The notes: a model not told the origin generated them from the sequence alone. A DNA stretch of 64,000 nt from JAIQFF01 sp963788505 (GCA_963788505.1 CAWBGY010000006.1:372001-436000); one strand, 5' to 3'; numbered from the stretch's first letter, positions 34,050 to 43,352 are shown. A program made the numbers and translations.

Positions 34050-34079
34050 GAAGAGCTGAAGGCTCACAGCTGAGAGCTG
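34050..34079. repeat. short AGCTNTTAGC-type word repeat after zapA
   Basis: GAAGAGCTGAAGGCTCACAG and GAGAGCTGC words directly behind the zapA stop. It belongs to the family of 29483-29621. Confidence 0.5.
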
Positions 34080-34415
34080 CTACCCCGCCCGCCGCTTGTC
34101 TCCCAGCACTTCATCCAGCGCGCTCGAGAGATTCTGTGCGCGGCGCAGGTAGTCGACTGGGCCTGCATCCTGATTGCGCTTCACCAGATGGTATTCGTCG
34201 GCAATATTGAGCGCCGCCAGCACGGCCAGGCGCGCTGTATCCACGGTGTGGGTCTGTTCCGACACCGCGCGCATTTTGCCATCCACGTACTCAGCCAGCT
34301 TGAGAATATATTCCGCGTCAGAGCCGCGCAGATTATAGGGCTGGTCGAAAATTTCCACCCGGACAGCATTATTGCTGGGATCCTTGATAGCCGTGTGCTT
34401 GGTGGCCGTTGCCAT
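34080..34415 (-). CDS. zapA: cell division protein ZapA
   Basis: 111 residues. The ZapA fold is seen in VRVEIFDQPYNLRGSDAEY, ILKLAEYVDGKMRAVSEQ and LAVLAALNIADEYH (the conserved helix). ZapA binds and bundles FtsZ at the division ring. It lies between a small coiled-coil gene and the 6S-like RNA on the same strand. The ATG at 34415 has a GAGGAG site. Confidence 0.9.
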   Translation of the reverse strand: MATATKHTAIKDPSNNAVRVEIFDQPYNLRGSDAEYILKLAEYVDGKMRAVSEQTHTVDTARLAVLAALNIADEYHLVKRNQDAGPVDYLRRAQNLSSALDEVLGDKRRAG

Positions 34416-34449
34416 ACTTGTTTCTCCTCAGGGCGGAGCTCTGACCGGA

Positions 34450-34746
34450 TCAGCTGACCGCCTGCTCCTCGGAAATGGATTCGATCTGCCCCAGCATCTT
34501 TTCCACCCGGCTGCGGATCTCCTCCCGTTCCTTGCGCAGCCGCACCATCTCGCGGCGCAAACTTTCTACCTCTTCTTCGCGCTCTTCCAATTGCTGGCGC
34601 AGACGCTGCGAATCCCGCTCCGCCACCGCCCGCGCCTCTCGCGCCGCCTTGTACAGTTCAATGGTGCGATAGACTTTCTCTTCCAGCGCCTGAAAATCGT
34701 CAGCCGGAACCTGCGCAGATACCCCTTCACCCATTCTCACCGACAT
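34450..34746 (-). CDS. coiled-coil protein, ZapB-like
   Basis: 98 residues, almost all one amphipathic coiled coil (about 15-90), e.g. LRQQLEEREEEVESLRREMV. Such a protein directly before zapA is common and is often called ZapB-like; ZapB bridges ZapA and MatP in E. coli, but the sequence here shows only the coiled coil. The ATG chosen is at 34746; a second Met (residue 5) is possible. It overlaps by 20 bases the 3' end of the aminotransferase gene. Confidence 0.75.
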   Translation of the reverse strand: MSVRMGEGVSAQVPADDFQALEEKVYRTIELYKAAREARAVAERDSQRLRQQLEEREEEVESLRREMVRLRKEREEIRSRVEKMLGQIESISEEQAVS

Positions 34747-36109
34747 GGTGCCACCACTTCCTCAAGAGAAATTGGGAACTTGAGCGCAGTATACCGCAGA
34801 AACCTGTGAATCCATCAGATGCTTGAGGGGGGCCCGAGGTTGGGTGTAGCGCTGGTGTCCCGCCGGCTGTCGCGAGGGCGGCCTGCCCTCGCAAGGACGT
34901 CGAACCTACCTCCGCCCCCGCAATTTTCCGCAACCGCTTTCCGGCTGCATCGAGCGTCTCATCGCGCTTGCAGAAGGCAAATCGCACCTGCTGTGCCCCG
35001 TCCCGCGCGTTGTTGTAGAAGCTCGACCCTGGGACGGTCGCCACGCCAATGTCCTGCACCAGATATTTCGTGAACTCGAGATCATTCGCGAACCCAAAAC
35101 CGCTGATGTCGGTCATGACGTAATAGGCGCCGCGCGGACGAAAGCAACGGAAGCCGGCTTCGGTGAGGAACGGGATCAGGCGGTCACGCCGCTGGCGGTA
35201 GCCTTCGGCCAGTCCCTGGTAGTAAGTGGCCGGCAAACCCAGGGCTGCCGCCCCGGCCTCCTGCAATGGAGCAGGCGCGCCCACGGTCAGAAAATCGTGC
35301 ACTTTGCGAATCGCATCCGTGATCGCAGGCGGGGCCACCGCCCATCCCACCCGCCAACCGGTCACGCTGTACGTCTTCGACAAGCCGTTGATCGTAATCG
35401 TACGCTCGCGCATGCCCGCGAGCGCCGCCATCGAAATGTGCCGGGCGCCGTCATAGAGAATGTGTTCGTAGATTTCATCGGTGATGGCCAGAACGTTGAA
35501 TTCCACGCACAGATCGCGAATGAGTTCGAGTTCGCCCCGGGTGAACACCTTGCCGGTGGGGTTGTTCGGCGTATTTACGATGATGGCCTTGGTGTGGCCG
35601 TGAAACGCCGCCCGCAGTTCGCCTTCGTCGAATGTCCATTCTCCGTCGGGGCCGGTGGGCGGACGCAACTTGACGAATCTGGGCTTGGCTCCGGAAAGAA
35701 TGGCGTCCGGCCCGTAATTCTCGTAAAACGGCTCGAAGATCACCACCTCGTCGCCGGCATTGCACACCGCCAGCAAGGTCGAGATCATGGTTTCGGTGGA
35801 GCCGCAGCAAACCGTGATTTCGCGCTCCGGATCGACCGCGATGCCCTGCCACAACTGCATCTGCCGGGCAATGGCGTTGCGCAGGTTCTTCGCTCCCCAG
35901 GTAATGGCGTACTGATTGACGTCGGCGGCAATCGCATCCTGCGCCGCACGCTTGACCTCAGCGGGTGCGGGAAAGTCAGGAAAGCCCTGCGACAGGTTGA
36001 CCGCGTCATGCAGCATGGCCTGGCGCGTCATCTCGCGGATTACAGATTCGGTGAAGTGGGCAACCTTATCGCTGAGAAAAGACTTTTGGTGGATGGCTGT
36101 ATCTGCCAT
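34727..36109 (-). CDS. class I/II pyridoxal-phosphate aminotransferase with repeat-derived C-terminal extension
   Basis: 460 residues. PLP-binding motifs: NLSQGFPDFPAP near 38-50, NTPNNPTGKVF, and NGLSKTYSVTGWRVGW with the Schiff-base Lys. The wording is closest to kynurenine/glutamine or methionine-type aminotransferases (KAT/YbdL group). The family ends near residue 395-400 (RFAFCKRDETLDAAGKRLRK). The last 60 residues (about 399-460) are encoded by DNA with a GC hairpin, GCGAGGGC-GGCCT-GCCCTCGC, and other repeat words. They run over the start of the next gene by 20 bases. The extension looks like a lost stop codon filled with spacer repeat. Confidence 0.88.
   Translation of the reverse strand: MADTAIHQKSFLSDKVAHFTESVIREMTRQAMLHDAVNLSQGFPDFPAPAEVKRAAQDAIAADVNQYAITWGAKNLRNAIARQMQLWQGIAVDPEREITVCCGSTETMISTLLAVCNAGDEVVIFEPFYENYGPDAILSGAKPRFVKLRPPTGPDGEWTFDEGELRAAFHGHTKAIIVNTPNNPTGKVFTRGELELIRDLCVEFNVLAITDEIYEHILYDGARHISMAALAGMRERTITINGLSKTYSVTGWRVGWAVAPPAITDAIRKVHDFLTVGAPAPLQEAGAAALGLPATYYQGLAEGYRQRRDRLIPFLTEAGFRCFRPRGAYYVMTDISGFGFANDLEFTKYLVQDIGVATVPGSSFYNNARDGAQQVRFAFCKRDETLDAAGKRLRKIAGAEVGSTSLRGQAALATAGGTPALHPTSGPPQASDGFTGFCGILRSSSQFLLRKWWHHVGENG
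34868..34890. repeat. GC hairpin within the aminotransferase C-terminal extension
   Basis: GCGAGGGC and GCCCTCGC around a GGCCT centre. It resembles the hairpins in tgt and at 24594-24856 and is translated in frame. Confidence 0.65.
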
Positions 36110-36175
36110 AAGGAGTCAGCCTAGCACAGTGACGAAGCATGGACGCTGCTGCCTCCCGAGTGTGTGGTCCGGACC

Positions 36176-37789
36176 CTAAGCGGTTTCCCGCTTCGCCACC
36201 TGATCGAGGCCGCGCTCCTTCACTTCAATCTCGCGGATCTTGAACTTCTGGATTTTGCCGGTCACGGTCATCGGGAACCCGTCCACAAAACGGACGTGCT
36301 GCGGTATCTTGAAGTACGCAATCTGGCCCTCGCAGAACCTGCGGATTTCGTCCTCCGTAGCGCACTCGCCGGTCTTTAATCGCACCCACGCCAGCACGAC
36401 TTCGCCCAGCCGTTCATCCGGAATCCCCACCACCTGCACCTCGGCTATTTTGGGACAGGCATAGAGGAATTCTTCCACCTCGCGCGGATAAACATTCTCG
36501 CCACCGCGGATGATCATGTCCTTGGCCCGGCCGGTCAGGTGAATGTATCCATCCTCGCGCATCACGCCGAGGTCGCCGGTATGCAGCCAGCCGTCGCGAT
36601 CAACCGCCCGCGCCGTTGCCTCGGGTTCGTCGTCATAGCCCTTCATCACCATGTATCCGCGGGCGCACACCTCGCCCTGCTCGCCTGTCGGCACCGTATG
36701 GTCATCGAGCGGCGACACGATCTTCATCTCGGTGCAGGGCAGCGCCTTGCCAACCGTAGAGACCCGCGTCTCGACCGGATCGTCTGGCGTCGACATCGTG
36801 ACCACCGGCGTGCTCTCGGTTTGACCGTAGCCGATGGTCAACTCCGGGCAATGCATCTCGCACATCACCCGCTTCATCACCTCCACCGGGCAGGGTGCGC
36901 CTGCCATCATTCCGGTACGCAGGCTGGTCAGATCGAAGTTCCTGAATTCCGGAAGACCCAGTTCGGCGATGAACATGGCGGGCACGCCATAGAGCGATGT
37001 AACCTGCTCCGCCTCCACGGCTTCAAGTGCGGCGCGCGCGTCGAATGTCCAGTTGGGAAGCACAATCGCCGCCCCGCTGGCCAGCGCCGACATGGTCCCG
37101 ATCACGCATCCGAAGCAGTGGTACAGGGGCAGCGGAACGCAGATGCGATCGCGCTCGGTGTAACGCATGCCCTGCGCCAGGTATTTGCCGTTGTTGACCT
37201 GATTGCGGTGGGTCAGCATGACGCCTTTCGGCATGCCGGTGGTTCCCGAGGTGTACTGAATGTTGGCCACGTCCTCGGGGTGAATGGCGGCGTGGACCTC
37301 ACATTTCGCTCGGAGAAACTCTTCCCACTGCAGCGTCCCGAAAACAACCACGCGTTCGAGGGGCAGGTCTTGTCCCTGCCGGGCTTCGGCGAGAATTCGA
37401 GCGTACTCGGCGCGGCCGTCACGCTCCCACAGGAAGAGCGCCTTCATGCGCGACTTGCGCAGCGTGAATGCCAGTTCGTAAGTGCGGTAGGCGGGATTGA
37501 CATTGACCAGAATCGCTCCGGCACGGGCGCAACCCAGATGGACCATCACCCACTCGACGCAGTTGGTGGACCACAGCCCGACCCGGTCTCCCGGCCTGAT
37601 TCCGAGCGACCACAACCCGCGCGCAACGCAATCGGCCAGATCGCGCAACTGGCGCCAGGTGTACCGTTTCGATTGATGACGGGAAACCAGGGCCAGACAG
37701 TCGCCCGAGCGTTCGACAGTCTGATCGAGCACCTGCCCGATCGTCTTCTCCCACAACGGCTGCTCTGGTCCACGCGAGTAGCTGAGCAT
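36176..37789 (-). CDS. long/medium-chain acyl-CoA synthetase (AMP-binding)
   Basis: 537 residues. The ATP/AMP motif YTSGTTGMPKGVMLTH (about 181-196), GYGQTES, the hinge and TGDLG (about 408-412), GRAKDMIIRGGENVYPREVEE and the late Lys in MTVTGKIQKFKIRE are all present. It activates a carboxylic acid with ATP and loads it on CoA; the closest wording is to FadD/acyl-CoA synthetases of fatty-acid degradation. It is 66 bases upstream of the aminotransferase gene. The chain-length preference cannot be read from the sequence. Confidence 0.92.
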   Translation of the reverse strand: MLSYSRGPEQPLWEKTIGQVLDQTVERSGDCLALVSRHQSKRYTWRQLRDLADCVARGLWSLGIRPGDRVGLWSTNCVEWVMVHLGCARAGAILVNVNPAYRTYELAFTLRKSRMKALFLWERDGRAEYARILAEARQGQDLPLERVVVFGTLQWEEFLRAKCEVHAAIHPEDVANIQYTSGTTGMPKGVMLTHRNQVNNGKYLAQGMRYTERDRICVPLPLYHCFGCVIGTMSALASGAAIVLPNWTFDARAALEAVEAEQVTSLYGVPAMFIAELGLPEFRNFDLTSLRTGMMAGAPCPVEVMKRVMCEMHCPELTIGYGQTESTPVVTMSTPDDPVETRVSTVGKALPCTEMKIVSPLDDHTVPTGEQGEVCARGYMVMKGYDDEPEATARAVDRDGWLHTGDLGVMREDGYIHLTGRAKDMIIRGGENVYPREVEEFLYACPKIAEVQVVGIPDERLGEVVLAWVRLKTGECATEDEIRRFCEGQIAYFKIPQHVRFVDGFPMTVTGKIQKFKIREIEVKERGLDQVAKRETA

Positions 37790-37873
37790 AGCGCCGCCCC
37801 CGGAAAGCCGTCCGGGATTCTACCGCAATCCCAGGTTTTCCGTCGCAGACGGTTTCGAGACCCGAATTCCGGC

Positions 37874-39199
37874 CTAGTGCGCATCTTGCCGGTGCATAAA
37901 GAACTGTTCTTTATCCATTTTCGCCGGCACCGCCACGTCGAAGAATCCGACCATCATTTCCTGGTAGGTCTGGTCGCCCCACGTGACGGTGGCGTTCGGA
38001 TCGGGATTGTGTGGATTGTTGCGCGAGTTGTCATACCAGGCCACGGCGCGCAGTCTGGTTCCGGCTTTGAGGAACCTCGGCTCCGCCAGACGGTAACTCA
38101 GCTGCCAGTGGAAATGGTAATTCACGCGCAACAGCGTCTCGATCGAGCCGTCGGGACGGACAATGTCGTACTCGAAACGCTTCCCGCGAAGATGCATGTG
38201 GGGAAAGAAGCTGAGCAGAGTAGCGTCATGCGGCAGCGTGCCCTGCACTTCCACCCGAAAATCGTCCGCGCCGGGGGGAATGATGAAAGCGTGATCATTT
38301 AACTGCAGAGTGATGACCCGCTGCTGGGGTAGCGTCTTCGCGAATACCAGGCCGATGCTGGTTTGGTCGTGCCCGGCTTGGCCATTCGTGGTGTAGTGGA
38401 TCTGGAACACGATGTCCGATCCTGCCGGAACGAATTTCGCCATCCCGTCCGGCCAGTGGTCCGGCGAACTTCCCGGAGCGTACACCAGCAACAAATCGCT
38501 GGTGGTCCCATGGGCCTCGATCCGGTCTTGCGGATCACTCAGCGACGAAGCGGTGAACGGCACGCCGATGGGCGCGTGCCGCAGCCAGTTGGAATCCGGC
38601 GGCCGAATGTAGACCACGGCGTGATGCACGTACTGCGGGCTGGAAGGATGAACCTCCGCCATCTGAATCCATTTGTCTTCGGTCAAGTGCGTGGGCACGA
38701 TCTCGTAGGTGTATTCGACGTCACCAGCCGCCGGAATCGCGACCGGCTGCGGCATGGGCAAGACGACGTCCGGCTTCGCGATATTCCACCCGTCCGCCCA
38801 TCGCGGTGGCGGAGGCGCGTCCTGCGGACTGCCCGCCGGAGCGTCGGCCGCGACCCATGCCAGCACGGTCGCAATCTGCTGCGCAGTGAGCGAAGGATCG
38901 TTGGAGAAATGCCCAAATCGCGGATCGGCAAACCACGGTGGCATCATCCTGCTCTGGACTGCTTTCGCGATTGCCGGCGCCCATGGCCGACTCTGCTCGT
39001 ACGTCACCAACGGCATGGGCGCGACTTCGCCCGGCCGGTGACAACTCTGACAGTGGCCTTGCAGGATGGGGAGAATGTCTTTGTAGAACGTGGGCAGGGG
39101 TTGGTCCCAAGCGGGAGAAACGGTAGTTGCAACCAGAAGGGTTGCAGCAATGAGACCCACTACCCGGCCGGAACAAAAGCGCACAGTAGAAGTGTACAA
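37874..39199 (-). CDS. secreted haem c-type protein with a PHM-like copper-monooxygenase-type fold
   Basis: About 441 residues if started at the TTG at 39199; GTG codons at 39184 and near 39157 are alternatives and no ribosome-binding site decides. A signal peptide precedes the single haem motif CQSCHRPG (about residues 50-57). Residues about 150-430 are beta-rich with VHHAVVYI, FQIHYTTNG and FPHMHLRGKRF, i.e. His clusters placed as in copper type II ascorbate-dependent monooxygenases (PHM/DBM). Such fused proteins are common in soil acidobacteria. The reaction is unknown. The gene stands alone, 85 bases before the acyl-CoA synthetase gene. Confidence 0.75.
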   Translation of the reverse strand: MYTSTVRFCSGRVVGLIAATLLVATTVSPAWDQPLPTFYKDILPILQGHCQSCHRPGEVAPMPLVTYEQSRPWAPAIAKAVQSRMMPPWFADPRFGHFSNDPSLTAQQIATVLAWVAADAPAGSPQDAPPPPRWADGWNIAKPDVVLPMPQPVAIPAAGDVEYTYEIVPTHLTEDKWIQMAEVHPSSPQYVHHAVVYIRPPDSNWLRHAPIGVPFTASSLSDPQDRIEAHGTTSDLLLVYAPGSSPDHWPDGMAKFVPAGSDIVFQIHYTTNGQAGHDQTSIGLVFAKTLPQQRVITLQLNDHAFIIPPGADDFRVEVQGTLPHDATLLSFFPHMHLRGKRFEYDIVRPDGSIETLLRVNYHFHWQLSYRLAEPRFLKAGTRLRAVAWYDNSRNNPHNPDPNATVTWGDQTYQEMMVGFFDVAVPAKMDKEQFFMHRQDAH

Positions 39200-39227
39200 G
39201 ATCAGATTGGTCGCGACTGAAGCTCCC

Positions 39228-39294
39228 TGTCATGCTGAGCGGAGTCAGGCCGGTCGCTTGCGACCGGCCTGAAGCAGTCGAAGCATCCCTATCC
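39228..39294 (+). repeat. hairpin repeat, TCATCCTGAGCG family
   Basis: Arms CTGTCATGCTGAGCG and CAGTCGAAGCATCCCT enclose a strong stem CAGGCCGGTCGC with its complement around TT. The core is different from other copies but fully paired. Confidence 0.85.
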
Positions 39295-39349
39295 TCTTTC
39301 ACTCAGTCGTTAGAGGCGAAGCCAACACGAGGGCGCCAGTTGTACGGTA

Positions 39350-39412
39350 GGGGTCCTTCGACTGCGCGGGGGCTCCGCGAAGCGGAGTCGCCGCTTCGCT
39401 CAGGATGACAAC
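39350..39412 (-). repeat. hairpin repeat, TCATCCTGAGCG family
   Basis: GGGGTCCTTCGACTGCGCGG, a paired core (GGGGCTCCGCGAAGCGGAG) and CGCTTCGCTCAGGATGACA, in the opposite orientation to 39228-39294. It abuts the pheT stop by six bases. Confidence 0.85.
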
Positions 39413-39417
39413 AGAAT

Positions 39418-41453
39418 CTACGCTCTTTGCTTTCCGCCCAGGTTTTCGAGCGCCTTGATGATCTGTGCCGACCACTCTGCCACTTCATCTTCCCGCAGGG
39501 TCCGCTCAGCCGACTGAAACCGGGCGCGCAGCAGCAGCGAATACTTGCCCGCCGGAACATTGCCGCCGCGAAAAATCTCTACCGGACTAAAGCTGCGCAA
39601 TTCTGACAGGCCGAGCCCGATGACCGTTTCCTGAATCTTCTCGAAGGTTACGCCGTCGTTGAAGACAAATGAAAAATCGCGCTCCACCGCGGGATAGCGC
39701 GGCAGAGGCTGGTAGCGAACCACGCGCAACCCACGCGGATAGAGTTGGTCGAGATAGAACTCCGCAATAAAAACGGCCTGGCGCAGCTTGCGGGCCGAGG
39801 CAATATCGGGATGGATCTGGCCAAACTGGGCCACCAGAGAGCCATCCATCAGAACCCGGGCCGAGCCGGCGGGATGGTAATACTCCGCCGTCTGCGCATC
39901 GTACTGCAACGACTTGTGCTGAAAGGCGTGCAGCAGATTCTCCACATCGCCTTTGAGGTCAAAAAATCCCGCGTCGTGGGCGCCCCATCCTGCCGTTTTT
40001 GGCAAGGGCGGGGAGGTCGCGCCCATGCAGATGCGCTTGGGCTCGACTGTCTCCGTTCCGGCGCTACAAACACAGAACCTGCCTCAAACAGGCGCACATT
40101 GTCCGCGCCGCGATTGAGATTGTAGGCCAGCATGTTGAGCATGCCGGGCACCAGCGAGCTCCGCATCACCGACGCCTCTTCGCTCTGGGGATTGGCCAGC
40201 TCGATCACCGGCGCCGAAGAAAATGTTTCGGCATCCTCATGGGAAATAAAAGTCAGCGACACGGCTTCATCGTAACCAAGAGCAAGCAGAGTGGTCCGGA
40301 GCTTGTGGTCTTTTTCCGCGTCAGGGGATTCGACCACGGCCCCGGCATACGCCGGCAAAGTGTTGGCGAATTTGTCGTAGCCGTGCAGGCGCGCGATCTC
40401 TTCGACCAGGTCGATCTCGCGCTCCACATCCAGGCGCCAGCTGGGAATGTGAACGGTGAAGTCAGGGTCGCCGCCGCGCTCCGGCATCAGCTCAAAACCC
40501 AGTTGCTGGAGAATGCGGAAAATTTCGTTGGTCTCCAGCTTCTCGCCGAGAATGCGGTGCACTTCCGAAAGATGCAAAGCCACGGGAGCGAGGTCCACTT
40601 GCCGGGCGACCACGTCGATGACGCCGCCGTCCAGTTTGCCTCCCGCTGATTCGAGGAGCAGTACGGCCACCCGGTCGCAAGCCCGGGTTGTGGCCTCGAA
40701 ATCGGCGCCGCGCTCGAAGCGGTGTGACGCATCAGTGTGCAGGCCGTGGCGGCGCGAACTCTTGCGAATGGTTGTGGGATCGAACCACGCGGACTCGATC
40801 AGAATGTTGCGGGTCTTCTCCGTGATCATGGTGTCGAATCCGCCCATGACGCCCGCCAGTGCAACCGGTTTCACGGCATCGGCAATGACCAGATCTTCCG
40901 GCGTGAGCTTGCGCTCCACTCCGTCCAGCGTCTTCAGGGTCTCGCCCGTGAATGCGCGCCGCACCAGGATCTTGCCGCCGGCAAGCAGATCGAGATCAAA
41001 GACGTGAGTGGGATGCCCCATCTCCCACAGCGTGTAGTTGGTGGCGTCGGCGGCGTTGTTAATGGGGCGCTGATCGACCAGCATCAGCCGCCTGGCAATC
41101 GCCTCGGGCGATGGTTTGACGCTCACATCGCGAACCATGCGGGCTGTGTAGCGCGCACACCCGGCCTGGTCGGCGATTTCGACGATGAAATCCGATTTGC
41201 CTGGCGCCGCCGGCAGTTTCGAGTCGACGGCCCGCAGCGGCAGGTTGTAGATCGCCGAAGTTTCGCGCGCCACCCCGTAATGGTTCATGGCATCCGGACG
41301 ATTGGTGCCAATCTCCATCTCAAAGACAGCATTCTTGCCTTCGCCGCTGATACTCTCCACGGCAATTCCAACCGCAGTGAGGTCCTGCGCCAGGCGGCGA
41401 TCGTCCACCTTGGCATCCACGAACTCACGCAGCCACGTGGGGGAAAGTTTCAT
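39418..41453 (-). CDS. pheT: phenylalanyl-tRNA synthetase beta subunit, interrupted by a frameshift
   Basis: Two overlapping frames carry one protein. The first (start ATG at 41453) runs from MKLSPTWLREFVDAKVDDRR through the B-domains to VRLFEAGSVFV. Near 40063-40068 homology leaves that frame and continues in the next with TETVEPKRICMGATSPPLP...GWGAHDAGFFDLKGDVENLL to the stop at 39418. A single missing base in the GTAGC context repairs it, giving about 678 residues. This is the short form without the N-terminal tRNA-binding OB domain, as in other acidobacteria. Since pheT is essential, a sequencing or assembly error is the simplest explanation. The gene is the last of the infC-rpmI-rplT-pheS-pheT run. 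Confidence 0.9.
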
Positions 41454-41458
41454 TGTTG

Positions 41459-41562
41459 CAGCTCTCAGCTCTCAGCTCTTAGCCTTTAGCTCTTGGCTTT
41501 CAGCCCTTGGCGGCGGCACTTCGCTCGTCCACCAAGAAGCTAAGAGCTAATGGCTAAGAGCT
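41459..41562. repeat. AGCTNTTAGC word repeat between pheS and pheT
   Basis: The left block (41459-41511) is a run of CTCAGCT/CTTAGCC words; the right block (41536-41562) has AAGAAGCTAAGAGCTAATGG in the complementary sense. It begins six bases from the pheT start codon, so the pheT leader lacks a ribosome-binding site. Confidence 0.75.
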
Positions 41563-41563
41563 C

Positions 41564-42718
41564 CTATCCAAACTGTTCCAGAAATCTCACATCCCCGTTG
41601 AAGAACAACTGAATGTCATCCACGCCGTATTTCAGAATCGCGATGCGGTCAGCGCCCATGCCGAAAGCGAAGCCGCTGACTTTTTTGGGATCGTAATCCA
41701 CGAATCCATACACGTTCGGGTCCACCATGCCGCAGCCGAGAATCTCGATCCATCCCGTCTGCTTGCAGGGACGGCAGGGCTCGGAGCCGCGCTTGCCACT
41801 GCCTCCACAGATAAAGCACGAGACCATCATCTCCGCGCTGGGCTCGGTGAAGGGGAAGAACGACGGGCGGAAGCTGGTCTTCACACTCGATCCGAACAGC
41901 GCCTTCATGGCATGGTCGAGCGTGCCTTTCAAGTCGCAGAAGGTAATGTTCGCGTCGACGGCCAGGCCTTCGACCTGGTGAAACATGGGCGAGTGACTGG
42001 CATCCGGCGGATCGTTGCGGTGCACCTTGCCCGGAATCACAATCCTGACCGGCGGCTTCATTTTTTCCATGGTGCGAATCTGCACTGGCGAAGTGTGGGT
42101 GCGCAACAGCAACCGCTCGCGCTGCGGCTTCGATTCCTGCCGGGCGATGAACAGGGTGTCCTGGGTGTCGCGCGCCGGATGGTTGGGCGGAAAATTCAGC
42201 GCCTCGAAATTGTAGTAGTCAGTCTCGATCACCGGCCCTTCCTCCACCGAGTAGCCGAGATTGCGGAAGACGGAGACGATCTCGTTCATCGTCTTGATGA
42301 CGGGATGCTCCGCTCCGAGCGGGCGGCGAATGCCAGGGAGCGTGATATCGAGGGGGTAGGGCCCCGCCGCAGTCACGGCCACGCTTCCGAGCGACGCCTT
42401 AACGCTCAGTCCAGCCCGGATAACCGCGGTCGCGGCCCTAGGCCGAGACTTTTCCACGATCTGCGTAACAGTGGACTTAAGTTCGTTGACGCTCTGTCCC
42501 ACTTCCCGCTTCGCATCTTTCGGCGCCGCTTTCAACCAGAGATCATTGACCAGAGTCGCAATTCCGTTCTTGCGCCCAAGCCAGCGATCGCGAAATGCTT
42601 TCCAATCCTCTTCGTTCTTGACCGCCTTCGATTCATGTTCAAGAGCTGCAAGCAGGCCATGCGAGGCCTTATCCAGGACAGCCACGGAGAAGCTCTTGAG
42701 TTTAGGGACGGTGTACAT
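41564..42718 (-). CDS. pheS: phenylalanyl-tRNA synthetase alpha subunit
   Basis: 384 residues. The N-terminal coiled coil is followed by the class II catalytic domain: motif 2 HTSPVQIRTME and FHQVEGLAVD, the metal-site insertion SCFICGGSGK...CRPCKQTGW (two CxxC pairs), and motif 3 AFGMGADRIAIL with the C-terminal QLFFNGDVRFLEQFG. The enzyme charges tRNA-Phe as an alpha2beta2 tetramer with PheT. The ATG at 42718 has no visible ribosome-binding site. It lies between rplT and pheT. Confidence 0.94.
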   Translation of the reverse strand: MYTVPKLKSFSVAVLDKASHGLLAALEHESKAVKNEEDWKAFRDRWLGRKNGIATLVNDLWLKAAPKDAKREVGQSVNELKSTVTQIVEKSRPRAATAVIRAGLSVKASLGSVAVTAAGPYPLDITLPGIRRPLGAEHPVIKTMNEIVSVFRNLGYSVEEGPVIETDYYNFEALNFPPNHPARDTQDTLFIARQESKPQRERLLLRTHTSPVQIRTMEKMKPPVRIVIPGKVHRNDPPDASHSPMFHQVEGLAVDANITFCDLKGTLDHAMKALFGSSVKTSFRPSFFPFTEPSAEMMVSCFICGGSGKRGSEPCRPCKQTGWIEILGCGMVDPNVYGFVDYDPKKVSGFAFGMGADRIAILKYGVDDIQLFFNGDVRFLEQFG

Positions 42719-42797
42719 AAAATCAGTTTTTTGTTCTCGGTTCTCAGTTCAAGCTACCCACACCACTAAAATAGTAGCCGAGCGCGGCCGAGGCTGC

Positions 42798-42840
42798 GCT
42801 CCTGGAAGCCAAATGCTAAGAGCTAATTGCTAAAGGCTGG
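42798..42840. repeat. AGCTNTTAGC word repeat between rplT and pheS
   Basis: GCCAAATGCTAAGAGCTAATTGC words directly downstream of the rplT stop. Another member of the family found in the pheST spacer. Confidence 0.55.
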
Positions 42841-42841
42841 T

Positions 42842-43207
42842 TTACGCGGCCCCGCTGATGGCGCCCTTCGCCTGCTCAGCGAGGCTCTTAAACGCGCCGG
42901 GATCGTTTACCGCCAGGTCGGCCAGGATCTTGCGATCCAGTTCCACTCCGCCCTTTTTCAAACCATGGATGAACTGGTTGTAGCTCATCCCGTTCAGTTT
43001 GGCGGCGGCGCCGATGCGCACGATCCAGAGAGAGCGATACTGGCGCTTCTTCTGTTTGCGCCCGGAGTAGGCGAACTTGAGTCCGCGCTCGACTGCCTCT
43101 TTGGCAGACCTGTAGAGTTTGGATTTGGTGAGGAAATAGCCGCTGGCGCGGTCGAGTATCTTTTTGCGCTTGGCGCGGCGTTTGGTTCCCCGTTTTACGC
43201 GAGGCAT
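42842..43207 (-). CDS. rplT: 50S ribosomal protein L20
   Basis: 121 residues. MPRVKRGTKRRAKRKKILDR and the highly basic N-terminal tail, then AYSGRKQKKRQYRSLWIVRIGAA, LNGMSYNQFIHGLKKGGVELDRK and ILADLAVNDPGAF are the L20 hallmarks. It initiates large-subunit assembly. The ATG at 43207 has AAGGAG. It follows rpmI by 170 bases in the conserved infC-rpmI-rplT order. Confidence 0.97.
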   Translation of the reverse strand: MPRVKRGTKRRAKRKKILDRASGYFLTKSKLYRSAKEAVERGLKFAYSGRKQKKRQYRSLWIVRIGAAAKLNGMSYNQFIHGLKKGGVELDRKILADLAVNDPGAFKSLAEQAKGAISGAA

Positions 43208-43326
43208 GGCTAGCTCCTTTTTACTTTCAAGTTACGGCGGCTGGAGGTAGGAGACTTGAGGGTCTGGTTGCCTCTTCACACGCCTGGGCCGCATATCGAA
43301 ATCACTTGCGCCCCAACGCGGGCGAG

Positions 43327-43352
43327 TCCCCTTCGACTTCGCTCAGGGCAGG
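43327..43352 (-). repeat. short copy of the TCCTGAGCG hairpin repeat
   Basis: CCCCTTCGACTTCGCTCAGG in the rpmI-rplT spacer: the family arms joined with almost no core. Confidence 0.6.

Noticed and set aside
33624..34079. Tentative small proteins in the spacer behind zapA
   Set aside because: The open frames are shorter than 75 codons with no start signals, and a promoter plus closing stem on the minus strand better explain the region as an RNA gene.
36539..38302. A 587-residue open frame opposite the acyl-CoA synthetase and the haem c protein
   Set aside because: It spans two well-supported minus-strand genes and their gap and has no conserved wording.
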